A stretch of 61,878 nucleotides of DNA from Brevundimonas nasdae (GTDB taxonomy: Bacteria > Pseudomonadota > Alphaproteobacteria > Caulobacterales > Caulobacteraceae): positions 1 to 61,878 of the forward strand of contig NZ_JAEPWN010000015.1 in the NCBI RefSeq assembly GCF_016654005.1, written 5' to 3'. A program made the translations under genes and the position numbers. Positions 54,102-61,878 of this stretch are shown here, one piece after another (the stretch's first letter is position 1; each line of letters begins with the position of its first letter). Under the pieces are notes generated by a model. The model did no database searches. It was not told where the DNA came from and saw only the letters and a program-made list of their open reading frames with translations.

Positions 54102-55360
54102 TTACGAACGAAAAGCAGTATCGATCCACCCGGGCCATGCTCGACAAGCTCACGGCGTCGGCCAATGCGCCGGCTGCCGCGGGCGTTGACCCGATCTTCG
54201 CCAGAATAGCCGATAGCGCCATCGCCAGCCAGGTTGCTGAACTTGAAGAGCTTGTCACCGACTATGAGCGCCTGAAGTCGGGCACCGTGAAGGAATTCAG
54301 GGCCGCGACGCTGTCCGATTTACCCGATAGCCTCGTTCGCGCCCGGATCGCGCGCGGCATGAGCCAGAAGGATCTGGCCGACTTTCTCGGCATGAAGGAA
54401 CAGCAGGTCCAGCGCTACGAAGCGGAGCGGTACCGGTCGGCGAGCTTGGAACGGCTTGTCGAAATCTCCGACGCCCTTGGCGTGGCGATCGAGAACAGAG
54501 CCTCTTTAGTCGGCGACAGCCGCATGGAGTCGGTTGACCCTGTCGCCTGGCGGTCCTTCCCGATTGCGGAAATGTACAAGCGCGGCTGGTTCGAGGACTT
54601 CGCCGGCACAATGGCGCAGGCTCGCAAGTCCGCCAGCGAACTTGTGCCGGCCTTTCTCAGAGGCGCCAACGCCCAGTTCGCCCCGCTGGCGTTCCATCGC
54701 AAGTCCGTCAGGGCCAGCGGCTCTGTCCATGAGTCCGCGATCGCCGCCTGGGAGGCGCGTGTGCGCCGTTTGGCCCAAATCAATCCTCCGCCTGTCGCCT
54801 TCGATCGTCGGCGGATCGACGATGTCTGGATCCGAGGTCTTGTCAGCCTTTCGCTGCAACCGATTGGGCCGGCCCTTGCTGTGGACTACCTGCGCGACGC
54901 CGGCATTGCCCTGATCATAGAACGGCATCTCCCCGGGACCCTGCTCGACGGAGCGGCCCTATATTCTCTCGACGGTTTTGGCCTCGTCGCTCTGACGCTG
55001 CGACACGATCGGCTGGACAATTTCTGGTTCACGCTTCTGCACGAGATCGGGCACCTGAAGCTCCACATCGGGGCAGATGAGGCCTTCGCCGCGATCTTCG
55101 ATGATACCGAGAGCCCTTCGGACAGCGACCACGAAAGTGAAGCGGATTTATTCGCGCAGGAGGCCTTACTTCCGGCTGCTCAGTGGGGGCTTGCGGTCTC
55201 CCGATTCAGCCGGACCGAACAATCAGTGATGATCGACGCTAAGCGGTTCGGAGTCGGCCCGGCTGTCATCGCGGGGAGGGTTCGTCGCGAGGCGGGGGAC
55301 TACACCCTGTTGCGGGGTCTTGTCGGGGCGGGCGAGGTCCGTCACCAGTTCGGACTGTGA
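54098..55360 (+). CDS. XRE-ImmA/IrrE fusion protein (HTH plus metalloprotease-like domain)
   Basis: 420 residues. N-terminal about 60 residues form a coiled coil (SQVAELEELVTDYERLKSGT); an XRE helix-turn-helix follows (LVRARIARGMSQKDLADFLG, QQVQRYEAERY, about 85-130); the C-terminal half has an ImmA/IrrE zinc-protease pattern with HEIGHLKLH near residue 320 and a downstream Glu in EADLFAQEALLP. Such fusions act as regulators or antitoxin-like partners that are cleaved or cleave others under stress. Overlaps the DUF6932 gene by 4 bp and precedes the beta-family gene by 6 bp. It is the regulator or effector of the cluster. Confidence 0.9.
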   Translation: MITNEKQYRSTRAMLDKLTASANAPAAAGVDPIFARIADSAIASQVAELEELVTDYERLKSGTVKEFRAATLSDLPDSLVRARIARGMSQKDLADFLGMKEQQVQRYEAERYRSASLERLVEISDALGVAIENRASLVGDSRMESVDPVAWRSFPIAEMYKRGWFEDFAGTMAQARKSASELVPAFLRGANAQFAPLAFHRKSVRASGSVHESAIAAWEARVRRLAQINPPPVAFDRRRIDDVWIRGLVSLSLQPIGPALAVDYLRDAGIALIIERHLPGTLLDGAALYSLDGFGLVALTLRHDRLDNFWFTLLHEIGHLKLHIGADEAFAAIFDDTESPSDSDHESEADLFAQEALLPAAQWGLAVSRFSRTEQSVMIDAKRFGVGPAVIAGRVRREAGDYTLLRGLVGAGEVRHQFGL

Positions 55361-55366
55361 GGATCG

Positions 55367-56446
55367 GTGATGACCATAACGCCTAAACAGTATGTCCCTG
55401 TCCTTCGTTGGCGCGCAGGGGAGTATCGGGCTTTGTCCAAGCTTGGCAGCGCTGGCAAATCTCTAGTCGTCCCCCTGATTGAAGTTCTTGAGCCTGACTT
55501 CGACTTCGAGAAGTCGCGACCGGTAAAAACGATCGACAAGCAGCTGTCGGACTTCGGAGCACAACTTCAGAAGAGCTGGGGACAGCTCCCGGCGCTGCTG
55601 GACGGGCGTCAGCTCCTCCCGGCGACGCGGATGGCGGATGGAAGCCATCCGATGACCTTCCTGTTCACCGCGGCGCGGGCGCAGGGGGCGGTTCTGACCC
55701 CGGTCGTAGCCTTGGACAGCGATGTCGATTACCTGCTCGCTGTCCATGACATAGATGCCCACGACATGAATGGCGCGGTTCTGCGCTGCACCCTCGACGA
55801 GGCCCTCGATCCTGACTTCGCAGTCAATGTCGCGACCCTGCTTGGAAGGATCGCCATAGACCTGTCGCAGCTGGACATCGTGCTCGACCTCCGATCACCG
55901 GCATACGAGCCGCAGTCCGCTTTGATCGCTATCATCCGTTCTGCGCTCGCATCGCCGACCTTCCTCGGCGCACGCAGCACGGCCGTTCTGGGAGCCTCGT
56001 TTCCCGAGACGCTGACGGCCCTGTCTCTGCCGATCCAGACGGTCGATCGTCCGGAGTGGCGACTCTACAAAGCGCTCGTCGCCGTGCTGACGGCCGAGGA
56101 GCGCCGACCCGCCTTTGGCGACTACGCGGTCGCCGCGATCGCCTTCCCGAAGGGCGACATGCGCTTCATGCGCGGCTCACCGAATGTTCGGTACGCCGTT
56201 CAGGACGGCTAGCTGGTGGCCAGAACAAAGCGCGTCAAGGGTCAGACCAACCACGCGTATCCAGGCCTTTGCCTGTCGATCATCACGTCAGGCCAGTACA
56301 TGGGGCCAACGTTTTCGCAAGGCAGCGCCTACATCCAGGGCTGCCAGTCAGGCACCGTGACAAGGGGCAATCCGACGACTTGGAAATGGGTTGCGACCAA
56401 TCACCACATCACTGTGGTCTTGGACGATCTCTCCAGGATTCCCTAG
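55367..56446 (+). pseudogene. T4-beta-family protein interrupted by an in-frame amber codon
   Basis: The 281-residue frame (55367-56212) ends in TAG at 56210-56212, yet the same frame continues for 77 codons to 56446. The downstream part has the family's closing block (GQYMGPTFSQGSAYI, GNPTTWKWVATNHHIT), so the intact protein would be about 359 residues, as usual for the beta family. The stop sits in VQDG-stop-LVARTK, where relatives commonly have Trp, so a TGG to TAG change is likely. Alternatively translation reads through. Third gene of the DUF6932 operon. The biochemical role of the family is unknown to me. Confidence 0.85.
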
Positions 56447-57002
56447 ACTTCAGCGCCGCGCGAACACGCTGCCCAAGCGCACGACGTGGAAGGCTGAGCG
56501 CTAAGACACCGTAGAGCTCATCCCGCGGCGCTCGCAGTGTCCGCTCCGGATGTCCGAGATCTCGCAGCATCTGTACGATTTCTGGCCGCCACAACAGTCT
56601 CGCCAGGGTCAACGCGTCGGTGTTGCGGTTAACGCGCTCCTCACGGAGCCGTTTTAGCGCGACCTGGCCGTTTTTGGCGCGGCTAACCAGAACAATGCCC
56701 CACCAAGCCGGAAGCATTGTGGATGCGGCAACTAGATGGCGTTCCGCGACGATGAGGGAAGCCTTGTCAACGACGGTGCCGTAGGCGGCAATTTGGTTAG
56801 GTAGCCGGCTCAGGGTGTCCGCTTCGGACTTGATCTCGAGCCCGCGGATATGACCGTTAATTACGGCGATATCGATCCGGCACGCCCCGTGATCGAGGCC
56901 AAGCTCGTCGATGACTAGGGTATCCTGACGATCCCGGGCGAACCGTAGCATCCGCGCGTGAACGGCGCGCCGAACGTCCAGATCGCCTATTAAACCAGCC
57001 AT
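56409..57002 (-). CDS. sce7726 family protein, PD-(D/E)XK nuclease-like
   Basis: 197 residues from ATG 57002 (an upstream in-frame start at 57023 is possible). The N-terminal half follows the family pattern: DLDVRRAVHARML, VIDELGLDHGACRIDIAVIN and HIRGLEIKSEADTLSRLPNQ. The Asp in RIDIAV and the Glu-x-Lys in LEIKS form a PD-(D/E)XK-like catalytic set. WWGIVLVSRAKNG is a further mark. It converges on, and overlaps by 38 bp, the beta-family gene. Genes of the sce7725/beta and sce7726 groups are repeatedly found together, so it belongs to the same module. Confidence 0.82.
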   Translation of the reverse strand: MAGLIGDLDVRRAVHARMLRFARDRQDTLVIDELGLDHGACRIDIAVINGHIRGLEIKSEADTLSRLPNQIAAYGTVVDKASLIVAERHLVAASTMLPAWWGIVLVSRAKNGQVALKRLREERVNRNTDALTLARLLWRPEIVQMLRDLGHPERTLRAPRDELYGVLALSLPRRALGQRVRAALKSRESWRDRPRPQ

Positions 57003-57284
57003 ATCTGGGCATAGCCCCCGCAATTCAAAGTGCGCAAGCGATTTGATGAGGATGCCTATTGGCGTGCCGGTCGGTCAATTTTTCTTACGTGATGCGCCCA
57101 TACGGCTGCGCTGAGTTTTGCCGCACCGGATCCAGCGAAGACCGGCGCAAAGTGCGCATTGTGAGCCGCCACTGAGAGTCAAACCTGCTTTTGGGGTGGC
57201 CAATCGGCATCTTACCCGAAAGCGGACGTCGTCAATGACCGCCTTGAGTCAAACCGGGACGTTACTAGCTCCCTCCAGGCTGAT

Positions 57285-57602
57285 CTAACGGCGCCGCCGT
57301 TTTGGTCGGCTGCGTTCGATCAGAGCAGTCATTTGGCCGATGCCAACGAGCGCCTGCGCCAAACGTGTGGTGACCTCGTCGGGAAGAATTCCCATATGCA
57401 AGCCAATGGACTCGTAGCCCATCGCCCTAAACCGATGGAGCAGAAAGACGTCGCGGTCTTTGCGTCCTAGGTAGAGAATCGCGAAGACGAGCACGTCCCG
57501 TTCCTCCCACGGATCAAAGCACGGGCCGAACCACAGAGATCGGCGCCGCCACCGCCACCACTGCGATGGGCGCAACAGCCAGAGCCCCCGGCGAAACCTC
57601 AC
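57285..57602 (-). CDS. Sigma-70 region-4-like helix-turn-helix protein
   Basis: 105 residues. Basic, tryptophan-rich N-terminus, then KDRDVFLLHRFRAMGYESIG and HMGILPDEVTTRLAQALVGI, which have the spacing of sigma-factor region 4 (a DRxVFxLhRFxxxxYxxI pattern). No region 2 is present, so it cannot act as an ordinary sigma factor. It overlaps the HEPN gene by 4 bp and closes the three-gene unit. It might be an anti-sigma-like or DNA-binding accessory. The C-terminus ends in a run of arginines. Confidence 0.65.
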   Translation of the reverse strand: MRFRRGLWLLRPSQWWRWRRRSLWFGPCFDPWEERDVLVFAILYLGRKDRDVFLLHRFRAMGYESIGLHMGILPDEVTTRLAQALVGIGQMTALIERSRPKRRRR

Positions 57603-58075
57603 CTCGATAGCCCCGTGTTGGCAGCCGCCTGGCTAGAACCGCCCTCCCCTATTGAATCCCGTACTATATCAATGATCTGCCGGACGGTTTGGGAGGCATC
57701 GGCCCATGAGACCGCGTCAACGACCGCCGTCGGCATGTCTGCAATCCGCCGGGTCTGATAATAGGGGCTGAGGAGCGCTGCGATTTGCACCAGTCCGTCA
57801 GGAGGCGCATTCAGCCCTGCCCTTCTCGCACAGCTCAGCGCCTTGATCAGGTCGTGCCGGATGTGAACCCGGTTCCAGTCATCGCTGATACCGCGATGAA
57901 GCAAGTAAGCCTTCAGCGACAGTTCGATGGCGATCGCCAGGAAGTAGCGCGTCATCTCCGGAAAGCGCTGCACCGCCGCCTCGGCGCTCTCGTGGAAGCC
58001 GGTTGCGTTCCGAAAAAACGCCGATGCCAGTTGCCGATCAGACCTGCCGGTCTTGCGGTGCGTCCACCGGCTCAT
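57599..58075 (-). CDS. HEPN-domain protein
   Basis: 158 residues. The helical body (RYFLAIAIELSLKAYLLHRG) is typical of HEPN domains, and an R-x4-H motif (Arg69 to His74, RVHIRH) follows, the usual RNase catalytic motif of the superfamily. HEPN proteins cut RNA or serve in toxin-antitoxin and defence systems. Both ends overlap neighbouring genes by 4 bp, so it is translated as a unit with the coiled-coil protein before it and the sigma-like protein after it. A MNT-like antitoxin partner is not adjacent, although a nucleotidyltransferase-like gene lies 3.5 kb away. Confidence 0.72.
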   Translation of the reverse strand: MSRWTHRKTGRSDRQLASAFFRNATGFHESAEAAVQRFPEMTRYFLAIAIELSLKAYLLHRGISDDWNRVHIRHDLIKALSCARRAGLNAPPDGLVQIAALLSPYYQTRRIADMPTAVVDAVSWADASQTVRQIIDIVRDSIGEGGSSQAAANTGLSR

Positions 58076-58617
58076 GGCCGAGCCGTCAGAAGTTTCAGGT
58101 CGCGCACGGCCCGAGCGACCATTCCGTACACCTGATCATCCTCTTCAGGCGCCAGCAGCCGCTCCACCACTTTAAGATGAGCGACGACAGTCTCAATATT
58201 CGCCGCTGGCTTCGTAGGCAGAAGATCAAGAACCGCCTTGCTCTCGTCGGACAGCCGTTCCAACTGCCTATCGATTTCATCCAAACGCTGCCTGCCTGTA
58301 TGGGCCGCCTTCGCCTTTGCCGAGAGCGACCTCCACTTTGGGTCGCGCATCAGAGCGGCCTCGACCTGGCTCCATTCTGTCAGGAGGGCCTCCTGTTCGC
58401 GGTCGAGAGCCAGCCACTGCCGGCAAATGGCGAGCGATGTATCGGCAAACGACCAAATGGCAGGACGAGCTGCCCCCATACCCGTTGCCGCTATTCCAGA
58501 TAGCAGCGCTCGCTTGGAAAGAGGCACCGAAGAGACCTCGCCATGCTCGGCCGCCTCGCTGGACGCCCCATCCGGGTGGACGGTTTGAACGAAAGGATTA
58601 AATCGACTTGCAGGCAT
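58072..58617 (-). CDS. Coiled-coil protein with a possible Tat/hydrophobic N-terminus
   Basis: About 181 residues from ATG 58617, chosen for GGAGGTAAAG immediately before it. A hydrophobic stretch (KRALLSGIAATGMGAARPAI, about residues 33-55) follows a disordered start and resembles a twin-arginine-like leader without a full RR motif. The rest is a long amphipathic helix set (REQEALLTEWSQVEAALMRD, RLDEIDRQLERLSDESKAVL). No family recognised. First gene of the overlapping three-gene unit (stop overlaps HEPN start by 4 bp), directly downstream of the 38-bp palindrome. Confidence 0.7.
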   Translation of the reverse strand: MPASRFNPFVQTVHPDGASSEAAEHGEVSSVPLSKRALLSGIAATGMGAARPAIWSFADTSLAICRQWLALDREQEALLTEWSQVEAALMRDPKWRSLSAKAKAAHTGRQRLDEIDRQLERLSDESKAVLDLLPTKPAANIETVVAHLKVVERLLAPEEDDQVYGMVARAVRDLKLLTARP

Positions 58618-58627
58618 CTTTACCTCC

Positions 58628-58665
58628 ATAACCGATATCGCTTATAAGTAAGCGATATCGGTTAT
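58628..58665. promoter_or_regulatory. Perfect 38-bp palindrome between divergent genes
   Basis: Arms 58628-58644 and 58649-58665 are exact inverted copies (17 bp each, core ATAACCGATATCGCTTA) around TAAG. It occupies the whole region between the HEPN operon and the ribbon-helix-helix-like gene, overlapping both likely promoters. The inner CGATATCG is itself palindromic, so each arm can bind a dimer. A high-affinity autoregulatory operator is the natural reading. Confidence 0.85.
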
Positions 58666-58689
58666 GTCAATTTTGTTGGAGGAAGAAGC

Positions 58690-58890
58690 TTGACCGGGTT
58701 GGAAGGCGTAGCCGCAGCCGATAGGCATGAGCCTATGGGACGTCCTTCGCTTGGCTTGAAACAGACGACGGTGCGGCTGCCGGTGGAGACGGTGCGCCGG
58801 ATCGAGGCGGTCGTTGGTCCGTATCAACTGGCGGCCTTCATCCGCGAAGCCGTGGAAAACGAGCTGAAGCGCCGCGAGCAGAAGGTCTAG
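58690..58890 (+). CDS. Small ribbon-helix-helix-like protein
   Basis: 66 residues from TTG 58690, preceded by GGAGGAAG with good spacing; ATG 58735 is an alternative. The core KQTTVRLPVETVRRIEAVVG and YQLAAFIREAVENELKRREQ match the CopG/ribbon-helix-helix layout: a short beta strand (TVRL) then two helices. Such proteins bind DNA as dimers, often to palindromes in their own promoters, and often as antitoxins. The 38-bp palindrome lies 25 bp upstream. It probably controls itself and the divergent HEPN operon. Confidence 0.75.
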   Translation: MTGLEGVAAADRHEPMGRPSLGLKQTTVRLPVETVRRIEAVVGPYQLAAFIREAVENELKRREQKV

Positions 58891-59059
58891 CCACTCGTCG
58901 GCTGCATTCGGAAGCGCAACGCTTCGGGTGAACTGTCCTTTTCACCGCCTTGTCTACGCGTGCTCCCTACGCCCGTAGGTCTGCCTGTTGCGTGTGTTCC
59001 GCCCCGTCCCAATGCTGATCAGGCCGCGCCTTGGCATCCTTCGGACCGGAGCAGTTTTC

Positions 59060-59266
59060 ATGGCGGAGCCCGACCGCATTATCCGTCTCAAGACCGTGCT
59101 GGAGCGCACCGGCCTGAGCCGATCGACCATCTACCGCAAGATCAGGGAGGGTTCGTTTCCGGCGCAGTTGAAGCTGACCGTCCACGGCGCCGGGTGGCAC
59201 GAGTCTGCCGTCAGCCGCTGGATCTCGAACCCTGCAGGGTGGCGGCCCGATCAGGAGGCGCGGTAG
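59060..59266 (+). CDS. alpA: AlpA-like phage/element regulator (excisionase-type)
   Basis: 68 residues from ATG 59060; earlier in-frame starts lack support. The helix-turn-helix IRLKTVLERTGLSRSTIYRK followed by IREGSFPAQLKLTVHGAGWH and ESAVSRWISN is the complete AlpA pattern. AlpA-type proteins switch on integrase/excisionase functions in tRNA-linked elements. Lies 876 bp before the recombinase gene on the same strand. Confidence 0.88.
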   Translation: MAEPDRIIRLKTVLERTGLSRSTIYRKIREGSFPAQLKLTVHGAGWHESAVSRWISNPAGWRPDQEAR

Positions 59267-59271
59267 CGGCT

Positions 59272-59442
59272 ATGGACGACGATCGCTTGCCCCCGATCAC
59301 CGATGAGACTTCGTCGGAGACGATGTCTCCTCACCCCGCCGTCCTCATGATCGCCCGCCTCCTGGGCCGTCAGATGGCGCGCGAGGCGTTCGAGGCTCGC
59401 CAGGCCGCCAACGACAACCCTTCCGGCGACACGAACCAATGA
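59272..59442 (+). CDS. Hypothetical protein, 56 residues
   Basis: Starts at ATG 59272, five bases after the AlpA stop. The product MDDDRLPPITDETSSETMSP is followed by a short helix (AVLMIARLLGRQMAREAFEA) and the closing AANDNPSGDTNQ. The helix and QAAND ending recall small conserved proteins next to AlpA and recombinase genes in alphaproteobacterial elements. Function unknown. Confidence 0.6.
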   Translation: MDDDRLPPITDETSSETMSPHPAVLMIARLLGRQMAREAFEARQAANDNPSGDTNQ

Positions 59443-59486
59443 TGGAATCATTGACATCAGCGACCAGCGATGGGATATAGACCATC

Positions 59487-59771
59487 ATGAAGGCGCAAGC
59501 GCTGCTCAACGAGCGGCATCAGCTGGGTCCAACGGCTTTTGTCGAGCTTCGGATTTGGCGGGTGCCGCAGCCGGTGCGGGGATCGAGCCACGATCTCAAA
59601 TACGCCCTCGCCTATGTCGTCGATGGCGTCTGCGTGCTGCGCTACGACAATGAGGCGGGCAAGGGCGACCATCGGCATCTCGGGGCGAGGGAGACGGACT
59701 ACGCCTTCACGACGCCAGCCGCTTTGCTGGCGGACTTTTGGAAGGACGTGGATCAATGGAGGCCGGAATGA
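59487..59771 (+). CDS. tumE: TumE-like toxin (DUF6516 family)
   Basis: 94 residues. The signature YDNEAGKGDHRHLG (about 52-65), with YAFTTPAALLADFWKDVDQW following, identifies the TumE/DUF6516 group, which are small presumed ribonuclease-type toxins. The stop overlaps the antitoxin ATG by 4 bp (ATGA), so the pair is translated together with toxin first. It should slow growth when free and stabilise the element. Confidence 0.8.
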   Translation: MKAQALLNERHQLGPTAFVELRIWRVPQPVRGSSHDLKYALAYVVDGVCVLRYDNEAGKGDHRHLGARETDYAFTTPAALLADFWKDVDQWRPE

Positions 59772-60109
59772 ACACTGTGACCCTCTCCATCGCCAGTCGC
59801 GAGGATGTGACGCGCCGCGCGCTGGCCGCCTTCGATGGCAAGGCGCAAGGCGCGCATCACTCCTTTGCCTCGCATGACCTCCTTTGGCAGACCCTGACAC
59901 GCAAGCGGTGGGACCTGTTGCAGGCCATGACCGGCCAGGGGGCAATGTCCATTCGGGAGGCCGCGCGTCGGGTCGACCGCGACATGAAAGCGGTGCACGG
60001 CGATGTTCAGATCCTGATCAAGGCCGGTTTGATCCAGCGCGAGGGTCGAGGCATCATTTTTCCCTATGACGCCGTCCACGTCGATTTCATGCTGACCAAG
60101 GCCGCCTGA
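59768..60109 (+). CDS. tumA: TumA-like antitoxin, HVO_A0114-type helix-turn-helix
   Basis: 113 residues from ATG 59768. An N-terminal stretch precedes an HTH: TRKRWDLLQAMTGQGAMSIR, EAARRVDRDMKAVHGDVQIL and IKAGLIQREGRGIIFPYDAV, with VHVDFML closing. The R-D-M-K-A-V-H-x-D-V block is diagnostic of this antitoxin/DNA-binding family. It neutralises the TumE-like toxin and probably represses the operon. 33 bp upstream of the recombinase gene. Confidence 0.82.
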   Translation: MNTVTLSIASREDVTRRALAAFDGKAQGAHHSFASHDLLWQTLTRKRWDLLQAMTGQGAMSIREAARRVDRDMKAVHGDVQILIKAGLIQREGRGIIFPYDAVHVDFMLTKAA

Positions 60110-60142
60110 CCTTCAACACGCAGCCATCTAACGGAGGATGTT

Positions 60143-61861
<1,719 letters not shown>

Positions 61862-61878
61862 GCAAACGGTAGTGTCGT

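Noticed and set aside
57024..57284. A gene between the sce7726 and sigma-like genes
   Set aside because: No open frame with a start and credible sequence is present in these 260 bases.

Overview
The window is GC-rich DNA from an alphaproteobacterium, most likely Caulobacteraceae and perhaps Brevundimonas. I judge this from gene content: several TonB-dependent receptors, FecI/FecR regulation, a TadE-like pilin-assembly gene, MOBQ/Ti-type transfer genes and an alphaproteobacterial initiator tRNA. No rRNA or taxonomic marker gene is present, so the genus is an inference.

Layout. (1) 1-948: the end of a TadE-like gene, then a 24-bp 3-prime tRNA-Ser fragment that looks like the end of an island lying mostly left of the window. 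(2) 1102-7118: a six-gene MoxR-type operon (DUF4129, DUF4350, MoxR ATPase, DUF58, SpoIIM-like, RDD). (3) 7253-9770: a divergent LysR regulator / MFS exporter pair. (4) 10174-16676 (minus strand): a heme-acquisition operon with ECF sigma factor, FecR, a signalling TonB-dependent receptor fused at its C-terminus to an opacity-type beta-barrel, heme oxygenase and TonB. (5) 17064-25107 (minus): a tightly overlapping operon with TetR, GH3 glycosidase, carboxylesterase, sugar isomerase-like protein, M20 peptidase and alpha/beta hydrolase. (6) 25567-31943: an aminosugar module with a TonB-dependent receptor, SGNH esterase, GH20 hexosaminidase and a divergent GntR regulator.

(7) 32158-61796: a mobile element of about 29.6 kb inserted in the 3-prime end of tRNA-fMet. 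Its limits are two copies of a 13-bp repeat taken from the tRNA end. It encodes a large serine recombinase whose reading frame runs into the tRNA, an AlpA-like regulator, a MOBQ relaxase with TraC/TraD-like partners and DUF6118, and a recognisable oriT between traA and traC. No type IV secretion genes are visible, so it appears mobilizable rather than self-transmissible.

Element cargo: a type I secretion pair (ABC + HlyD) with its evident substrate, a protein of about 3,200 residues carrying a Hint autoprocessing domain near the N-terminus followed by RTX-type repeats; a compact cluster of a DUF6932 nucleotidyltransferase-like protein, an XRE-ImmA/IrrE protein, a T4-beta-family protein broken by an in-frame amber codon, and a sce7726-family nuclease-like protein; a three-gene overlapping operon (coiled-coil protein, HEPN protein, sigma-region-4-like protein) facing a small ribbon-helix-helix-like gene across a perfect 38-bp palindrome; and a TumE/TumA toxin-antitoxin pair. 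The DUF6932/XRE-ImmA/beta/sce7726 cluster and the palindrome-controlled HEPN operon are the best candidates for undescribed systems.
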